DNA from: Bacteroidaceae bacterium
Lineage (GTDB): Bacteria; Bacteroidota; Bacteroidia; Bacteroidales; Bacteroidaceae
Reading direction: 5' to 3'
Length of the DNA: 64,000 nt
Assembly: GCA_024401275.1 (NCBI GenBank)
Contig: JAKSLJ010000002.1
Span: forward strand, 113,132-177,131
The notes beneath the pieces are model-generated. The model was not told the DNA's origin. It saw nothing but the letters and a program-made list of their open reading frames with translations, and ran no database searches. Below, in pieces: positions 54,300 through 63,564 of this stretch; position 1 is the stretch's first letter; each line of letters begins with the position of its first letter. A program made the position numbers and the translations under genes.

Positions 54300-55211
54300 A
54301 TGAACACTAAGATACAAAAGATTTCAGGACACCTTGCCGCGTTTTGCGCTTACTCCATATTCGGATTCAACATTATACTGACGAAGGATCTGACGAATTC
54401 CCATATATTCCAGCCGCTTTCACTCTTCACCCTGAGAGCCATCGGCGCTGGACTTCTGTTTTGGACCTTGTCCTTGTTTACGAGAAAAGAGCATGTGGGG
54501 GGAAAAGACCTGTTCAGGATATTCCTTGCCAGTCTTCTTGGCTTCTTCGTTACGCAGATCACCTTCCTCGTCGGCATAAACTATTCCACGCCTCTTGACT
54601 GTGCCATAATATCAACCCTGGCGCCTGTTTTCACCATGATAACGGCTGCCTTTGCGCTGAAGGAACCTATAACGAAACTGAAGGCAGGAGGCGTTGTCCT
54701 GAGTTTTCTCGGAATATTGATGCTGATATTGAGCAGCTCTTCTACGATGAACGATCCTTCGCGTGTAACAACGCCGTTCGGAATCGTCATGCTTCTGCTG
54801 AATTGTCTCTCCTTTGCCATGTATCTGGGCATCTTCCGTCCCTTGATACAGAAGTATTCGGTAGTGACTTTCATGAAGTGGATTTTCCTTTATTCCTTCA
54901 TCATATCGGTGCCATTTTCCGCGCCAGACATACTCTCGGTCAATTATGCGGCTGTTCCGGGTAAGTGCTATTTCGACCTTGGCTATCTTATTTTGTTTGC
55001 GACTTTCTTCTCATATTTCCTCATTCCAGTCGGACAGAAATTCCTTCGTCCTACGCTTGTGAGCCTATATTCCTATGTCCAGCCGATCATTGCTTCCGTT
55101 TTGGGCATTTGTCTTGGCATGGATACGCTCTCGGTAGGGAAGTCCTTGTCCATCGTTGCCGTGGTTCTCGGAGTCATATTGGTGAATGAGTCGAAGGGAA
55201 GGGACGAGTGA
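54300..55211 (+). CDS. DMT superfamily (EamA) transporter
   Basis: 303 residues, ten membrane helices in two EamA repeats (each about 140 residues; e.g. GHLAAFCAYSIFGFNIILT, TLVSLYSYVQPIIASVLGIC). Exports or imports small metabolites; substrate not predictable. Start 54300 preferred over 54273 because a -7 promoter element lies between them. Confidence 0.9.
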   Translation: MNTKIQKISGHLAAFCAYSIFGFNIILTKDLTNSHIFQPLSLFTLRAIGAGLLFWTLSLFTRKEHVGGKDLFRIFLASLLGFFVTQITFLVGINYSTPLDCAIISTLAPVFTMITAAFALKEPITKLKAGGVVLSFLGILMLILSSSSTMNDPSRVTTPFGIVMLLLNCLSFAMYLGIFRPLIQKYSVVTFMKWIFLYSFIISVPFSAPDILSVNYAAVPGKCYFDLGYLILFATFFSYFLIPVGQKFLRPTLVSLYSYVQPIIASVLGICLGMDTLSVGKSLSIVAVVLGVILVNESKGRDE

Positions 55212-55248
55212 TGTGGTGAGTGCAGCTCACCTTTGAACAAACAAAAAA

Positions 55249-55283
55249 ACAGGGCATTCTCCGCGTGATGGAGAGTGTCCTGT
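55249..55283 (-). terminator. Terminator shared by DMT and HU-like genes
   Basis: 14-base stem ACAGGGCATTCTCC / GGAGAGTGTCCTGT. On the minus strand it is followed at once by TTTTTTTG, a strong signal for the HU-like gene; on the plus strand by TTAGCGTTTTTAG. Confidence 0.85.
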
Positions 55284-55292
55284 TTAGCGTTT

Positions 55293-55694
55293 TTAGTCGA
55301 TAGAGTACTTATCAGCTTCTCTGATTCTGATAGCCTTCTTGATGGATGTAGTAGAGCATTTTCCAGTGCCACGAGCGTTGAAAGAGTAGCTGCGGATCTT
55401 GTCTGGAGTAGCCTCATTGGCAGTGTCAGATGGCTTGCAGTGAACGCCGAGCGAGAAGATCGCGAGATCCTGGAGCTTTACGGTCTTGCCGTCTAAGAGA
55501 AGCTCTTTGATACAGTTCACTGCGTCGCAGAGAATACCGCGTATTGTGCCCTGAGAGTATGGCGTGTTGTGGTCTGCCATGTGCTCAGCGAGTTTATCTA
55601 CATCCACTTGTTCTCCGCTCTTTATGCGGATGAACCATTTTCCGTTAGCGCCTTCGAGGGTGCTTTTTGACTGATACTTTTGATAACGAATCAT
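55293..55694 (-). CDS. HU-like DNA-binding protein
   Basis: 133 residues of the extended HU/IHF-like type common in Bacteroidetes. Starts IRYQKYQSKSTLEGANGKWF; the core helix-strand part includes VDKLAEHMADHNTPYSQGTI and GKTVKLQDLAIFSLGV. Binds DNA non-specifically. The start at 55694 is preferred; upstream in-frame codons are poly-Lys from a poly-A tract. Confidence 0.88.
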   Translation of the reverse strand: MIRYQKYQSKSTLEGANGKWFIRIKSGEQVDVDKLAEHMADHNTPYSQGTIRGILCDAVNCIKELLLDGKTVKLQDLAIFSLGVHCKPSDTANEATPDKIRSYSFNARGTGKCSTTSIKKAIRIREADKYSID

Positions 55695-55764
55695 TTTTTT
55701 CTTTCCTTTCTTTTTTTTTTGTTTTGGCCTTGCAGAAAACTGCAAGGAATAATCTGATTTCATA

Positions 55765-55812
55765 ACCGCAAGTCACTTTAACATCCTTCCCTTCGGGAGG
55801 GCTTGGTTAGGC
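55765..55812. repeat. Palindromic repeat with ACCGCAAGTCA flank
   Basis: ACCGCAAGTCA-CTTTAA followed by CCTTCCC-TTC-GGGAGGG. The same 11-base flank and a similar C/G hairpin occur at 57578-57620. Confidence 0.65.
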
Positions 55813-55907
55813 TATAGGTTTTTCATCTTTTTCCTATATACATTAATATATATATAGGCGGGAAAGTCAAATCCGAAAGGTTGGGGATTTCCCGTTTTGT
55901 TAGCTTC

Positions 55908-55986
55908 ATCGTAGGGCGAGGATTTCCGAGCCGTTTCCGCCGCACAATAAAGCCAGAATCGCGGCTCAGTAAACTTCGCCCTGCAT
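55908..55986. repeat. Nested hairpin element downstream of uxaB
   Basis: AGGGCGA (55914) pairs with TCGCCCT near 55977-55983, enclosing CGAGCCG (55928) paired with CGGCTC near 55955. Compact, GC-rich, no gene. Looks like a small palindromic repeat; could act as 3' structure of uxaB mRNA. Confidence 0.55.
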
Positions 55987-55997
55987 CATTTATTACA

Positions 55998-57476
55998 TTA
56001 GAGGATAGACTCTACAGTAGCGAGCATGCCCTTTGACTGGATGTCGTCGAGGAAGCCCTTGATCATTGCAGTGAGACCTGGAATCTCGTTGAGGTCGCTC
56101 TTCCATACTTCTGTCATAGCGAGAACGCCTTCTGCAACCTTCTGAGTGTCGCCTGTTGCCCAAAGGTCTGTGAGCTTCTGCATGATTGCTGGGTCGTCGT
56201 TTGGAGTGATAGGAGCACCGTCCTCACGAACACCACCCTTGTAGTATGTGATGATGGCAGCAAGACCGAGAACAAGACCCTTAGGGAGTTCGCCCTTGCG
56301 CTCAAGGTAGATCTTGAGACCTGGGAGGTCGCGTGTCTCATACTTAGGGAATGAGTTAAGCATGATAGATGTTACCTGGTGGTCAACGAATGGGTTGTTG
56401 AAGCGCTCGAGTACGTCAGCACCGAACTTCTCAAGTTCTTCCATTGGGAGGTTGAGAGTCTGCATGAGCTCTTCGAACTGCACCTTGTGGATGTACTTGC
56501 CGAGGATAGGGTGGTTGCAAGCGTCGCGAACGATGTTCACGCCTGAGAGATAAGTAACAGGAGAGAGAACAGTGTGAGGGCCGTTGAGGAGAGTAACCTT
56601 ACGCTCGTGGTATGGCTTCTCTGACTCAGCGATGAGTACGTGGAGACCAGCCTTCTCTGCAGGGAATTCCTTGCGGAGGTCTTCGATGGACATGTTCTCT
56701 GGCTTCTCGATAACCCAGAGGTGGAAGATTTCTGCCTGAACAACGAGGTTGTCGTTGTAAGAGATCTTCTCGCGGATTTCGTTGATCTCGTGGCGTGGGA
56801 AACCAGGAACGATACGGTCAACGAGAGTAGCACATACGTAGTTGTACTTCTCAACCCACTCCTTGAAGCCTTCGTAGTCAGCACCGAAGTCGTCCTTCCA
56901 GAGCTCGATGTACTGAGCGATGCACTCCTTGAGCTTGTGGCCGTTGAGGAAGATGAGTTCGCAAGGCATGATGATAAGACCCTTCTCAGGATCGCCAGCG
57001 AATGTCTGGTAACGACGATAGAGGAACTGAACGAGCTTGCCTGGGTAAGAAGAAGCTGGAGCGTCAGAAAGCTTGCAAGCAGGATCGAAAGCGATACCAG
57101 CCTCAGTAGTGTTAGAGATTACGAAGCGGATTTCTGGCTGATCAGCGAGAGCCATGTAAGCCCAGTTCTGTGAGTATGGGTTGATAGCGCGAGAGATAAC
57201 GTCGATACGCTCGAGAGTGTTCACTGGTTCGCCGTTCTCACGACCCTGAAGGTTTACGTGGTAGAGACAGTCCTGACCGTTGAGCCAGTCAACCATACCG
57301 CGCTCGATAGGCTGAACAACTACAACAGAGCCGTTGAAGTCTGTCTTCTGGTCCATGTTCCATACAATCCAATCTACGAATGCGCGGAGGAAGTTACCCT
57401 CGCCAAACTGAACGATTTTCTCAGGCATCACGCTCTTAGGAGCGGTGCGCTTGTTGAGTTCTTGAAGTTTTGCCAT
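55998..57476 (-). CDS. uxaB: Tagaturonate reductase (altronate oxidoreductase)
   Basis: NAD-dependent enzyme of galacturonate breakdown, tagaturonate to altronate. 492 residues, mannitol-dehydrogenase superfamily. N-terminal IVQFGEGNFLRAFVDW (nucleotide-binding region), KVTLLNGPHTVLSPV (catalytic lysine/asparagine region). Fits pectin use together with the CE12 esterase. Upstream leader carries AAAAACC-type heptads. Confidence 0.93.
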   Translation of the reverse strand: MAKLQELNKRTAPKSVMPEKIVQFGEGNFLRAFVDWIVWNMDQKTDFNGSVVVVQPIERGMVDWLNGQDCLYHVNLQGRENGEPVNTLERIDVISRAINPYSQNWAYMALADQPEIRFVISNTTEAGIAFDPACKLSDAPASSYPGKLVQFLYRRYQTFAGDPEKGLIIMPCELIFLNGHKLKECIAQYIELWKDDFGADYEGFKEWVEKYNYVCATLVDRIVPGFPRHEINEIREKISYNDNLVVQAEIFHLWVIEKPENMSIEDLRKEFPAEKAGLHVLIAESEKPYHERKVTLLNGPHTVLSPVTYLSGVNIVRDACNHPILGKYIHKVQFEELMQTLNLPMEELEKFGADVLERFNNPFVDHQVTSIMLNSFPKYETRDLPGLKIYLERKGELPKGLVLGLAAIITYYKGGVREDGAPITPNDDPAIMQKLTDLWATGDTQKVAEGVLAMTEVWKSDLNEIPGLTAMIKGFLDDIQSKGMLATVESIL

Positions 57477-57500
57477 TTTTGTTTGTTAGTTATTTATAAA

Positions 57501-57535
57501 AGTTTTTGGTTTTTAGTTTTCGGTTTTCGGTTTTT
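57501..57535 (-). repeat. Heptad repeat upstream of uxaB
   Basis: Five heptads (plus strand AGTTTTT, GGTTTTT, AGTTTTC, GGTTTTC, GGTTTTT); on the uxaB strand they read AAAAACC/GAAAACC, the same unit as the metA-purC array at 35171-35198. Confidence 0.8.
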
Positions 57536-57543
57536 GGGGGAGA

Positions 57544-57625
57544 CCCAACGGAAAACCGCTGGGCACGGGGACTGTTCACCGCAAGTCAATTAAAAGTTCC
57601 CCTACGGGGGGGAGGGGGCTTTTAC
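57544..57625. repeat. Two palindromic repeats between rlmH and uxaB
   Basis: CCCAACGG-AAAA-CCGCTGGG (57544-57563), a diverged copy of the 40262-40325 family, then ACCGCAAGTCA (57578-57588) and CCCC-TACG-GGGG followed by GGAGGGGGCTTTT (57599-57622). Repeat families found separately elsewhere are joined here in one gap. Confidence 0.7.
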
Positions 57626-58092
57626 TCATGGTGGTACGGCTCTCCTTTAATTATAGTACAGGCGCGATAGAGCTGCTCGGCGAAGATGAGTCTGACCATC
57701 TGGTGGGAGAAAGTCATCTTTGAGAGTGAGATCTTTTCGTTAGCGCGGGCATAGACATCTTTCGAGAAACCGTAAGGTCCGCCGATGATGAACACCAGCC
57801 TCTTAGCCGTTTGCTGCTTCTTTTCTATCCATTGGGCATATTCCACGCTGCGGAACTCCTTTCCGTGTTCGTCTAGAAGAACAACGGTGTCGGATGTCTG
57901 AAGAAGCTTCAGTATGAGTTCGCCCTCCTTTTGCTTCTGCTGTTCCTCGGAAAGATTCTTCGAGTTCTTGAGGTCGGCAATGACCTGAATGTCGAACGGG
58001 ATGTAGTGGTTTATGCGCGAAACATAGTCTTCAATCGCAGCTTGATACATCTTATTGTCCGTCTTTCCTATGAGAATAAGGGTGGCTTTCAT
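57622..58092 (-). CDS. rlmH: 23S rRNA pseudouridine1915 N3-methyltransferase
   Basis: 156 residues (E. coli RlmH 155), SPOUT-knot methyltransferase. Typical start KATLILIGKTDNKMYQAAIE and SAM-binding VFIIGGPYGFSKDVYARANE, ending with FAEQLYRACTIIKGEPYHHE. The start at 58092 matches family length and lies just after a consensus promoter; a further upstream frame to 58134 overlaps the promoter. Confidence 0.95.
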   Translation of the reverse strand: MKATLILIGKTDNKMYQAAIEDYVSRINHYIPFDIQVIADLKNSKNLSEEQQKQKEGELILKLLQTSDTVVLLDEHGKEFRSVEYAQWIEKKQQTAKRLVFIIGGPYGFSKDVYARANEKISLSKMTFSHQMVRLIFAEQLYRACTIIKGEPYHHE

Positions 58093-58097
58093 AGCCG

Positions 58098-58129
58098 CAA
58101 AGTTACGATTAAAATTTCGATTTTGCAAA
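58098..58129 (-). promoter_or_regulatory. Promoter of rlmH, next to the start codon
   Basis: Minus strand TTTG (58126-58129), 20 bases, TAACTTTG (58098-58105). Only five bases to the ATG: transcription should start at or within a base or two of the start codon, giving a leaderless mRNA. Confidence 0.75.
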
Positions 58130-58210
58130 ATCAACTTTGCAAAAATTGACTCTAAATGATAAAAAAGTGATTTTTTGTCAATATATTAAACAGATGGCAT
58201 TACTATTTAT

Positions 58211-58218
58211 TAATTTTG
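58211..58218 (+). promoter_or_regulatory. -7 box for tamB
   Basis: TAATTTTG, 72 bases upstream of the tamB start. No TTTG at the proper -33 distance. Confidence 0.4.
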
Positions 58219-58290
58219 CAAAGCAAATAAGCCAGACTTATGGCCGCGCTCAATGAAGAAAAAAGCTTATGTGGGAAGCCGGCCAGGTGA

Positions 58291-61200
58291 ATGAAATATA
58301 TAAGTAAATTCATACAATTTGTCGTCTGGACAGTGGCGTTGTTATATTTTGTTGCCATTGTCCTGACTCATATTCCAGCCGTGCAGAAACGACTGGGAGA
58401 GGAAGCGTCTGCCATCATTGCGAAGGAACTTGGCACTTATTGCTCTATCGGTTCCGTGAATCTGGGCTACCTGAACAGAGTGGTTGTTGAGGATGTAGAA
58501 CTGAAGGACCAGGCTCACAATCCCTTTCTGAAGGCTAACAGCATTGCCGTCACTCCCGATCTTTGGGACATACTGAACGGAAAAATCACTATTTCAGATG
58601 CGCAGCTTTTCGGAGCGGACATCAGTATCTACAAGGACAGCGAGGACGGAGAGCTGAATTGCCAGTTCTTCATCGACAAACTGAGCGATCCTGACAGCAA
58701 GGAACCGAGCAAGCTGAACCTTCGCATAAATACGCTGATCATTAGGAACACGAAGCTTTCGTATAACCTGAACTACAAACCGCGAAACGCCACAGCCATA
58801 CTCGATCCGAACCATATCGTGCTGGATAACCTGCGCTCAAACATTGTTCTCTACGGACTTAAGGACGGAGATATTGAACTGGCAGTAAGGAAGTTAGCGT
58901 TTAAGGAGAAGAACGGACTGGAACTTCAGGGACTTTCGTGCGACTTTGAGAAGCATAATGACCTTCTCACGCTGAAGGATGTTGACATGAAACTCACAGA
59001 CGGTTTCCTGAAGAGCGACTCCATAGTCTATAATACCGAGCGAAACAGGGTTCACGGCGATGTTGAAGCAAGATATAGGGACCTGAATGTCAGCGCTAGA
59101 GTCTTTGGAAGCAAGGAGCAGATTCTCGTTGACAGAATCAGTTTGGAGAACGACGCAAAGAGCCTCCGACTCAACGGAAGCGGAAGTGTCGGCATGCTCC
59201 AGGCTAAAGGCACTACTTGGGACGCCGATATCAAGGATTCGAATGTAGAGATAGCCGAGCTCCGCCATGTCCTTTCCTCTTTGTTCAATGTTAACATCGG
59301 ACAACTTCCGACAGCCCTTGAAAGCGCAATGTTCCTGAGTTTCAAGGGAAAAACAGCGGGCGTTCTGGAGAATGGCTTCAATATGAATCCGCTTGATGCC
59401 ATAAACGGTTCCATTGATGGCGAGATAAAGTCGGGCATCGGAAATCTGATGCTCAATGTCATCAAGACTCGTGAGCAGCTGAAAGCCAATGTAAAAACGC
59501 AGGATTTGAAGCTCGGAACGCTACTTGCAGACAATCGTTTCAACCTGGTTTCGGCTGATGTTGAGGCAGTTGCGCCAATGTCTCTTATCCAGAAACTTAC
59601 AACGACTGGACTTCAATTTCCTGACATAAAAGACCTTTCCGTGAAGGCTGATGTGCGCCATTTCGACTTTGACGGCAATGTTTTCAAGAACATTTTTGCC
59701 GACCTGACTCTCTCGAATAGCATTCTCGACGGAAAACTCAATGTGGCTCCGCAGAATATTGCATCGTTCATTGCCGATATGCACCTTGACATCAGTAAGC
59801 TTACGGAGAAGAATCTTACGGGCAAACTTACGCTCAATAACCTCGCTTACGACAAGTATCATCTGGAAAAGGTTGTGGCTGACCTCAAAGGCGACGCAGT
59901 TGATTTGATGACAGATGTAGGAAATGTTTCACTATCAGGCGATTTGGACAAGAAGTACATCAATTCTACCATTCATGTAAGCGACATGGCTAAGCTGGAC
60001 AAACTTCTAGATTTGGACTTGGATGCGCAGGGTAGGGTAGATGCCGAACTGAAGCTTCGTGGCGATTCCGTCTTTGGAAAGATTCTCTCGCCAGAGCTAA
60101 CCGTAGCTTCGCTTAATCTACATAATGTAGATGCCGATTTCAACGCCTTGGGCAAACGCATTGACTCAAACATAAAGCTCGATAACGGAAACCACAGTAA
60201 CAGTCTTCGTGTTGCGCTGAATTCTTCCGTCAAACTGCTTGAAAATTCAAAGGGAGGAATCAGTGGAGCCAGCGTAAACATCAAGCCTTCAGAGCTTTAT
60301 GTTCGCGACACTCTCTTCCGTATTTCGGAGAGTAACATTGTCTATAACGATGACGTTCTCGCCATAAAGGACCTTGAGATAGGCCATAACCAACAGCACA
60401 TCATAGTAAATGGTCGTGCCGACCGTCATTCGTCCGATTCCATCGTGGCGGACATCAACGACATAGATGTTGCCTATATACTTGATTTCGTGAAGTTCCA
60501 TGCCGTAGATTTCACGGGCAAGGCTTCCGGTTTCGCTGTTGTGAAGAAGCTTTTCTCTACGCCAGAAGCGAGTGCCATGCTCACTGTCGAAGATTTCACC
60601 TTTGAACACGGACGAATGGGAACGCTCATGGCAAAGGCAAGCTGGAACAACGAGGAGAGCCAGATTGACATTGACGCGCTCTGTGACGACGAAAGACGCT
60701 ATACAAAGATTGACGGCTTTGTCTCTCCGTCGCGCAACTACATTGATTTGGGCATCAAAGCCGACCGAACTCGCGGCGAATTTGTCGGAAAATATTGCAG
60801 CAGTTTCCTCTCCAAAGTTGACCTTTCCGTTGATGGCGAATGCCGTCTTTGGGGCGATCTCAGCTACATTAACCTTACGGGAATCCTCAATGCTACTGGT
60901 TCGGTTCATGTTAACGCTCTGGGCACGGATTATACTCTGAAGAACCAGCTTGTGGAACTCATACCGAACGAGATTTGCTTCATGAACGACACTGTTTATG
61001 ACAAGTATGGACATCATGGCGTAGTCAGCGGTCAGCTACATCACCAATACCTCTCTCGCCTTACCTTTGATGTGAATGTCAAGCCGTATAAGATGCTCTG
61101 TTACGACATTCCTACCTACGGAAGTGATATATTCTACGGAAAAGCCTTCGCCTCAGGTAGTTGCGACATTATCGGTCGTCCTGGACAAATCACCTTCAAT

Positions 61201-62364
61201 GTGAATGCGAAAGCCGAGAAAGGCTCGTTCGTTGAGTATAACGCTTCAAATCCGGACGCCATTACCGGTCAGAAGTTTATCAACTGGAACGACCGGACAA
61301 TCTACAAGAATCAGATACCAAGCATTGTGGATGATGACTTCAAATCAGACCTGCGACTTAATATTACGGCAAATGTTGACGCTAATTCCACATTGCGTGT
61401 GCTGATGGACAGCAAGAGTGGCGATAAGATTGTGCTTCATGGCAACGGCGACCTTCGTGCCACATATTACAATAAAGGTAAGTTCGCGCTCTTCGGAAAC
61501 TATCAGGTGGAGTCGGGAAACTACAATATGACAATCCAGAACCTTATTCAGAAGAACTTCCAGTTCCAGCCGGGAAGTCAGATTGTTTTCGGTGGCGAAC
61601 CTTATGAGGCTCAGCTTTCTCTGAAGGCAAAATATCCGGTCAACGGCGTACCTTTGAGCGACCTTCAGATTGGCAACAGTTTCAAGAACAACAATGTCCA
61701 TGTGGATTGTCTGATGAACATTAACGGTACTCCGGAACATCCGGAAGTGGACTTCGATTTGGATCTTCCTACCGTAAATGCCGACGCCAAGTCTATGATT
61801 TATTCTTTGCTCAACTCAGAGCAGGAGAAAAATCAGCAGGTGGTCTATCTTCTTGCCGTAGGTCGTTTCTATTCCGGAAACAATGTCACTGGCGACGATG
61901 CTGCGCGTCAGAGTCAGGCTTCGCTTGCCATGCAGAGTTTCCTCAGCGGAACTATCAGTCAGCAGATAAACAACGCCCTCGGAAGCGTGACGAAGAGCAA
62001 TAACTGGAATCTCGGTGCAAACATCTCTACGGGTGACGATGGATTCTACAACGCTGAGTATGAAGGCCTTCTTTCCGGCTCTCTTCTCAACGACCGACTT
62101 CTCATCAACGGTCAGTTTGGCTATCGCGACAACCCTAACTCAACATCTTCGTTCATTGGCGACTTCGATGTGCGTTATCTTCTTGTGCCGAGTGGCAACA
62201 TTGCCGTTCGCGTTTATAACCAGACAAACGACCGTTACTTCACTCGTTCGTCGCTCAATACGCAAGGTCTTGGTATGATTTTCAAGTACGATTTTCAGCG
62301 CCTCTTCAACAAGCGACGCAAAGCCATTCAGAAAGACCTCAAGGAAGCAAGCAAAAAAGAGTAA
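58291..62364 (+). CDS. tamB: TamB-like translocation/assembly module protein
   Basis: 1357 residues, AsmA/TamB superfamily. One N-terminal membrane anchor (FIQFVVWTVALLYFVAIVLT), a very long repetitive beta-rich body forming a hydrophobic groove, and a C-terminal DUF490-type domain (from about residue 1000). Spans the periplasm; in proteobacteria it works with TamA in barrel assembly and phospholipid transport. In Bacteroidetes TamA is not always present; none is next to it here. Confidence 0.9.
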   Translation: MKYISKFIQFVVWTVALLYFVAIVLTHIPAVQKRLGEEASAIIAKELGTYCSIGSVNLGYLNRVVVEDVELKDQAHNPFLKANSIAVTPDLWDILNGKITISDAQLFGADISIYKDSEDGELNCQFFIDKLSDPDSKEPSKLNLRINTLIIRNTKLSYNLNYKPRNATAILDPNHIVLDNLRSNIVLYGLKDGDIELAVRKLAFKEKNGLELQGLSCDFEKHNDLLTLKDVDMKLTDGFLKSDSIVYNTERNRVHGDVEARYRDLNVSARVFGSKEQILVDRISLENDAKSLRLNGSGSVGMLQAKGTTWDADIKDSNVEIAELRHVLSSLFNVNIGQLPTALESAMFLSFKGKTAGVLENGFNMNPLDAINGSIDGEIKSGIGNLMLNVIKTREQLKANVKTQDLKLGTLLADNRFNLVSADVEAVAPMSLIQKLTTTGLQFPDIKDLSVKADVRHFDFDGNVFKNIFADLTLSNSILDGKLNVAPQNIASFIADMHLDISKLTEKNLTGKLTLNNLAYDKYHLEKVVADLKGDAVDLMTDVGNVSLSGDLDKKYINSTIHVSDMAKLDKLLDLDLDAQGRVDAELKLRGDSVFGKILSPELTVASLNLHNVDADFNALGKRIDSNIKLDNGNHSNSLRVALNSSVKLLENSKGGISGASVNIKPSELYVRDTLFRISESNIVYNDDVLAIKDLEIGHNQQHIIVNGRADRHSSDSIVADINDIDVAYILDFVKFHAVDFTGKASGFAVVKKLFSTPEASAMLTVEDFTFEHGRMGTLMAKASWNNEESQIDIDALCDDERRYTKIDGFVSPSRNYIDLGIKADRTRGEFVGKYCSSFLSKVDLSVDGECRLWGDLSYINLTGILNATGSVHVNALGTDYTLKNQLVELIPNEICFMNDTVYDKYGHHGVVSGQLHHQYLSRLTFDVNVKPYKMLCYDIPTYGSDIFYGKAFASGSCDIIGRPGQITFNVNAKAEKGSFVEYNASNPDAITGQKFINWNDRTIYKNQIPSIVDDDFKSDLRLNITANVDANSTLRVLMDSKSGDKIVLHGNGDLRATYYNKGKFALFGNYQVESGNYNMTIQNLIQKNFQFQPGSQIVFGGEPYEAQLSLKAKYPVNGVPLSDLQIGNSFKNNNVHVDCLMNINGTPEHPEVDFDLDLPTVNADAKSMIYSLLNSEQEKNQQVVYLLAVGRFYSGNNVTGDDAARQSQASLAMQSFLSGTISQQINNALGSVTKSNNWNLGANISTGDDGFYNAEYEGLLSGSLLNDRLLINGQFGYRDNPNSTSSFIGDFDVRYLLVPSGNIAVRVYNQTNDRYFTRSSLNTQGLGMIFKYDFQRLFNKRRKAIQKDLKEASKKE

Positions 62365-62467
62365 TGACCACAGAATTTCAGTAATGCATATTATTCTTTC
62401 AATACAACAGCATCGTAATTAGAGAATCGCCGTATGCCGAACGGCACATACGGTGGTATGAGATGGC

Positions 62468-62523
62468 GGAAAACGAAAGTAGGCGGAAAACGAAGTAGAG
62501 TTTTCTTCCTACTTTCGTTTTCC
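62468..62523 (+). terminator. Long hairpin downstream of tamB
   Basis: GGAAAACGAAAGTAGG (62468-62483) pairs perfectly with CCTACTTTCGTTTTCC (62508-62523). Contains a partial second direct copy of the left arm (GGCGGAAAACGAAGTAG). No strong T-run follows, so it may be a palindromic repeat acting as a 3' barrier, serving tamB and the convergent agmatine deiminase gene. Confidence 0.5.
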
Positions 62524-62557
62524 TCCTACTTGATTGTTTGTTGGGAATAGTTAGTTG

Positions 62558-63544
62558 TTACGCCTTGGGGAACTGCATGGTGACGCAATGGAGGGAACCG
62601 TGCTGCTTCACGAGAACGCGACAGTCTATGCCTACGATTTCGCGGTCAGGGAAGGCTGTCTGAAGAGCGTTCATGGCTTCCTGGTCTTTCTCTGGCTGAC
62701 CGTATGTAGGCATGAGAACAGCGCCATTTATGATGAGGAAATTGGCGTAGGTGGCAGGAAGTATCTCGTCTTCAAAGACTACCGGCGCAGGCATTGGCAA
62801 CTGAACAAGACGATAGGGTTTTCCTTCGCGTGTGCGGAAGGCTTCCAACTGACTCTTCATGCTCTTTAATCCCCATGACTGGACTGACTGGTCAGTATCT
62901 TCGTAGATGTAAACTATTGTGTCGTCAGGAGCAAAGCGGGCAAGGGTGTCTATGTGGGAATCGGTGTCGTCGCCTGTGAGTCCTACATCCTTCAGCCAAA
63001 GCACACGATCTGCGCCAAACTTCTCGCGGAAAATCTGCTCAAAGCATTCCTTGCTCTCAAAGTTATTGCGGTTTGGTGCCATGAGGCAGTCTTCGGTAGT
63101 GAGGATGGTTCCCTTGCCGTCGCTCTCAATGGAGCCGCCTTCGAGCACAATCTTCATGCAGTCGTTATAGCCGGCATTAAGGAAATATTCGCTAAAGATG
63201 TTTGCTACGCCATTCTCCTTTGCCTCTTTTGCTGACGTGAGAATCTGGGTGTTAATCTGGTTGTCGTTGTTGGCTGCAAACTTCAAGCCCCATCCGTTGA
63301 ACTGGAAGTCGTTTAGAAGGAGCGTGCCATCGTCGTTTGTGGTTGTGATGAAACCATGGTCGCGCGCCCAAGTGTCGTTTATGTCGCCACGGAAGATGAA
63401 GAGCGGTTCGCGCTTGCTTATTTCGTCTGCTATGTGATTGTAGCATTCTATAGCCTCATCAAGATAAGGCTTCCAGTCGGTTTCTTCTGTTGGCCATGTG
63501 AGCTGTACGAAAGCCTGTTCTGACCATTCTGGGAGGAGAGTCAT
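62558..63544 (-). CDS. aguA: Agmatine deiminase
   Basis: Converts agmatine to N-carbamoylputrescine, second step from arginine to putrescine. 328 residues, peptidyl-arginine-deiminase fold. Catalytic C320 in HGSLHCVTMQ near the C-terminus; other motifs NDTWARDHGF, VLEGGSIESDGKG and LTGDDTDSHIDTLARF. The start at 63544 is chosen because the family begins at TLLPEWSEQAFVQLTWP; upstream frame lies inside a terminator hairpin. Works with SpeA in this window. Confidence 0.94.
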   Translation of the reverse strand: MTLLPEWSEQAFVQLTWPTEETDWKPYLDEAIECYNHIADEISKREPLFIFRGDINDTWARDHGFITTTNDDGTLLLNDFQFNGWGLKFAANNDNQINTQILTSAKEAKENGVANIFSEYFLNAGYNDCMKIVLEGGSIESDGKGTILTTEDCLMAPNRNNFESKECFEQIFREKFGADRVLWLKDVGLTGDDTDSHIDTLARFAPDDTIVYIYEDTDQSVQSWGLKSMKSQLEAFRTREGKPYRLVQLPMPAPVVFEDEILPATYANFLIINGAVLMPTYGQPEKDQEAMNALQTAFPDREIVGIDCRVLVKQHGSLHCVTMQFPKA

Positions 63545-63564
63545 GTTTTGCGTTAAATTTGAAA

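Noticed and set aside
57061-57085. Another copy of the palindromic element in uxaB (GCGTCAG...AGCTT)
   Set aside because: Shares only a short core; no flanking GCCCCTGTG and no proper hairpin.
62555-62869. Plus-strand frame over agmatine deiminase
   Set aside because: Antisense shadow; agmatine deiminase motifs are intact on the minus strand.
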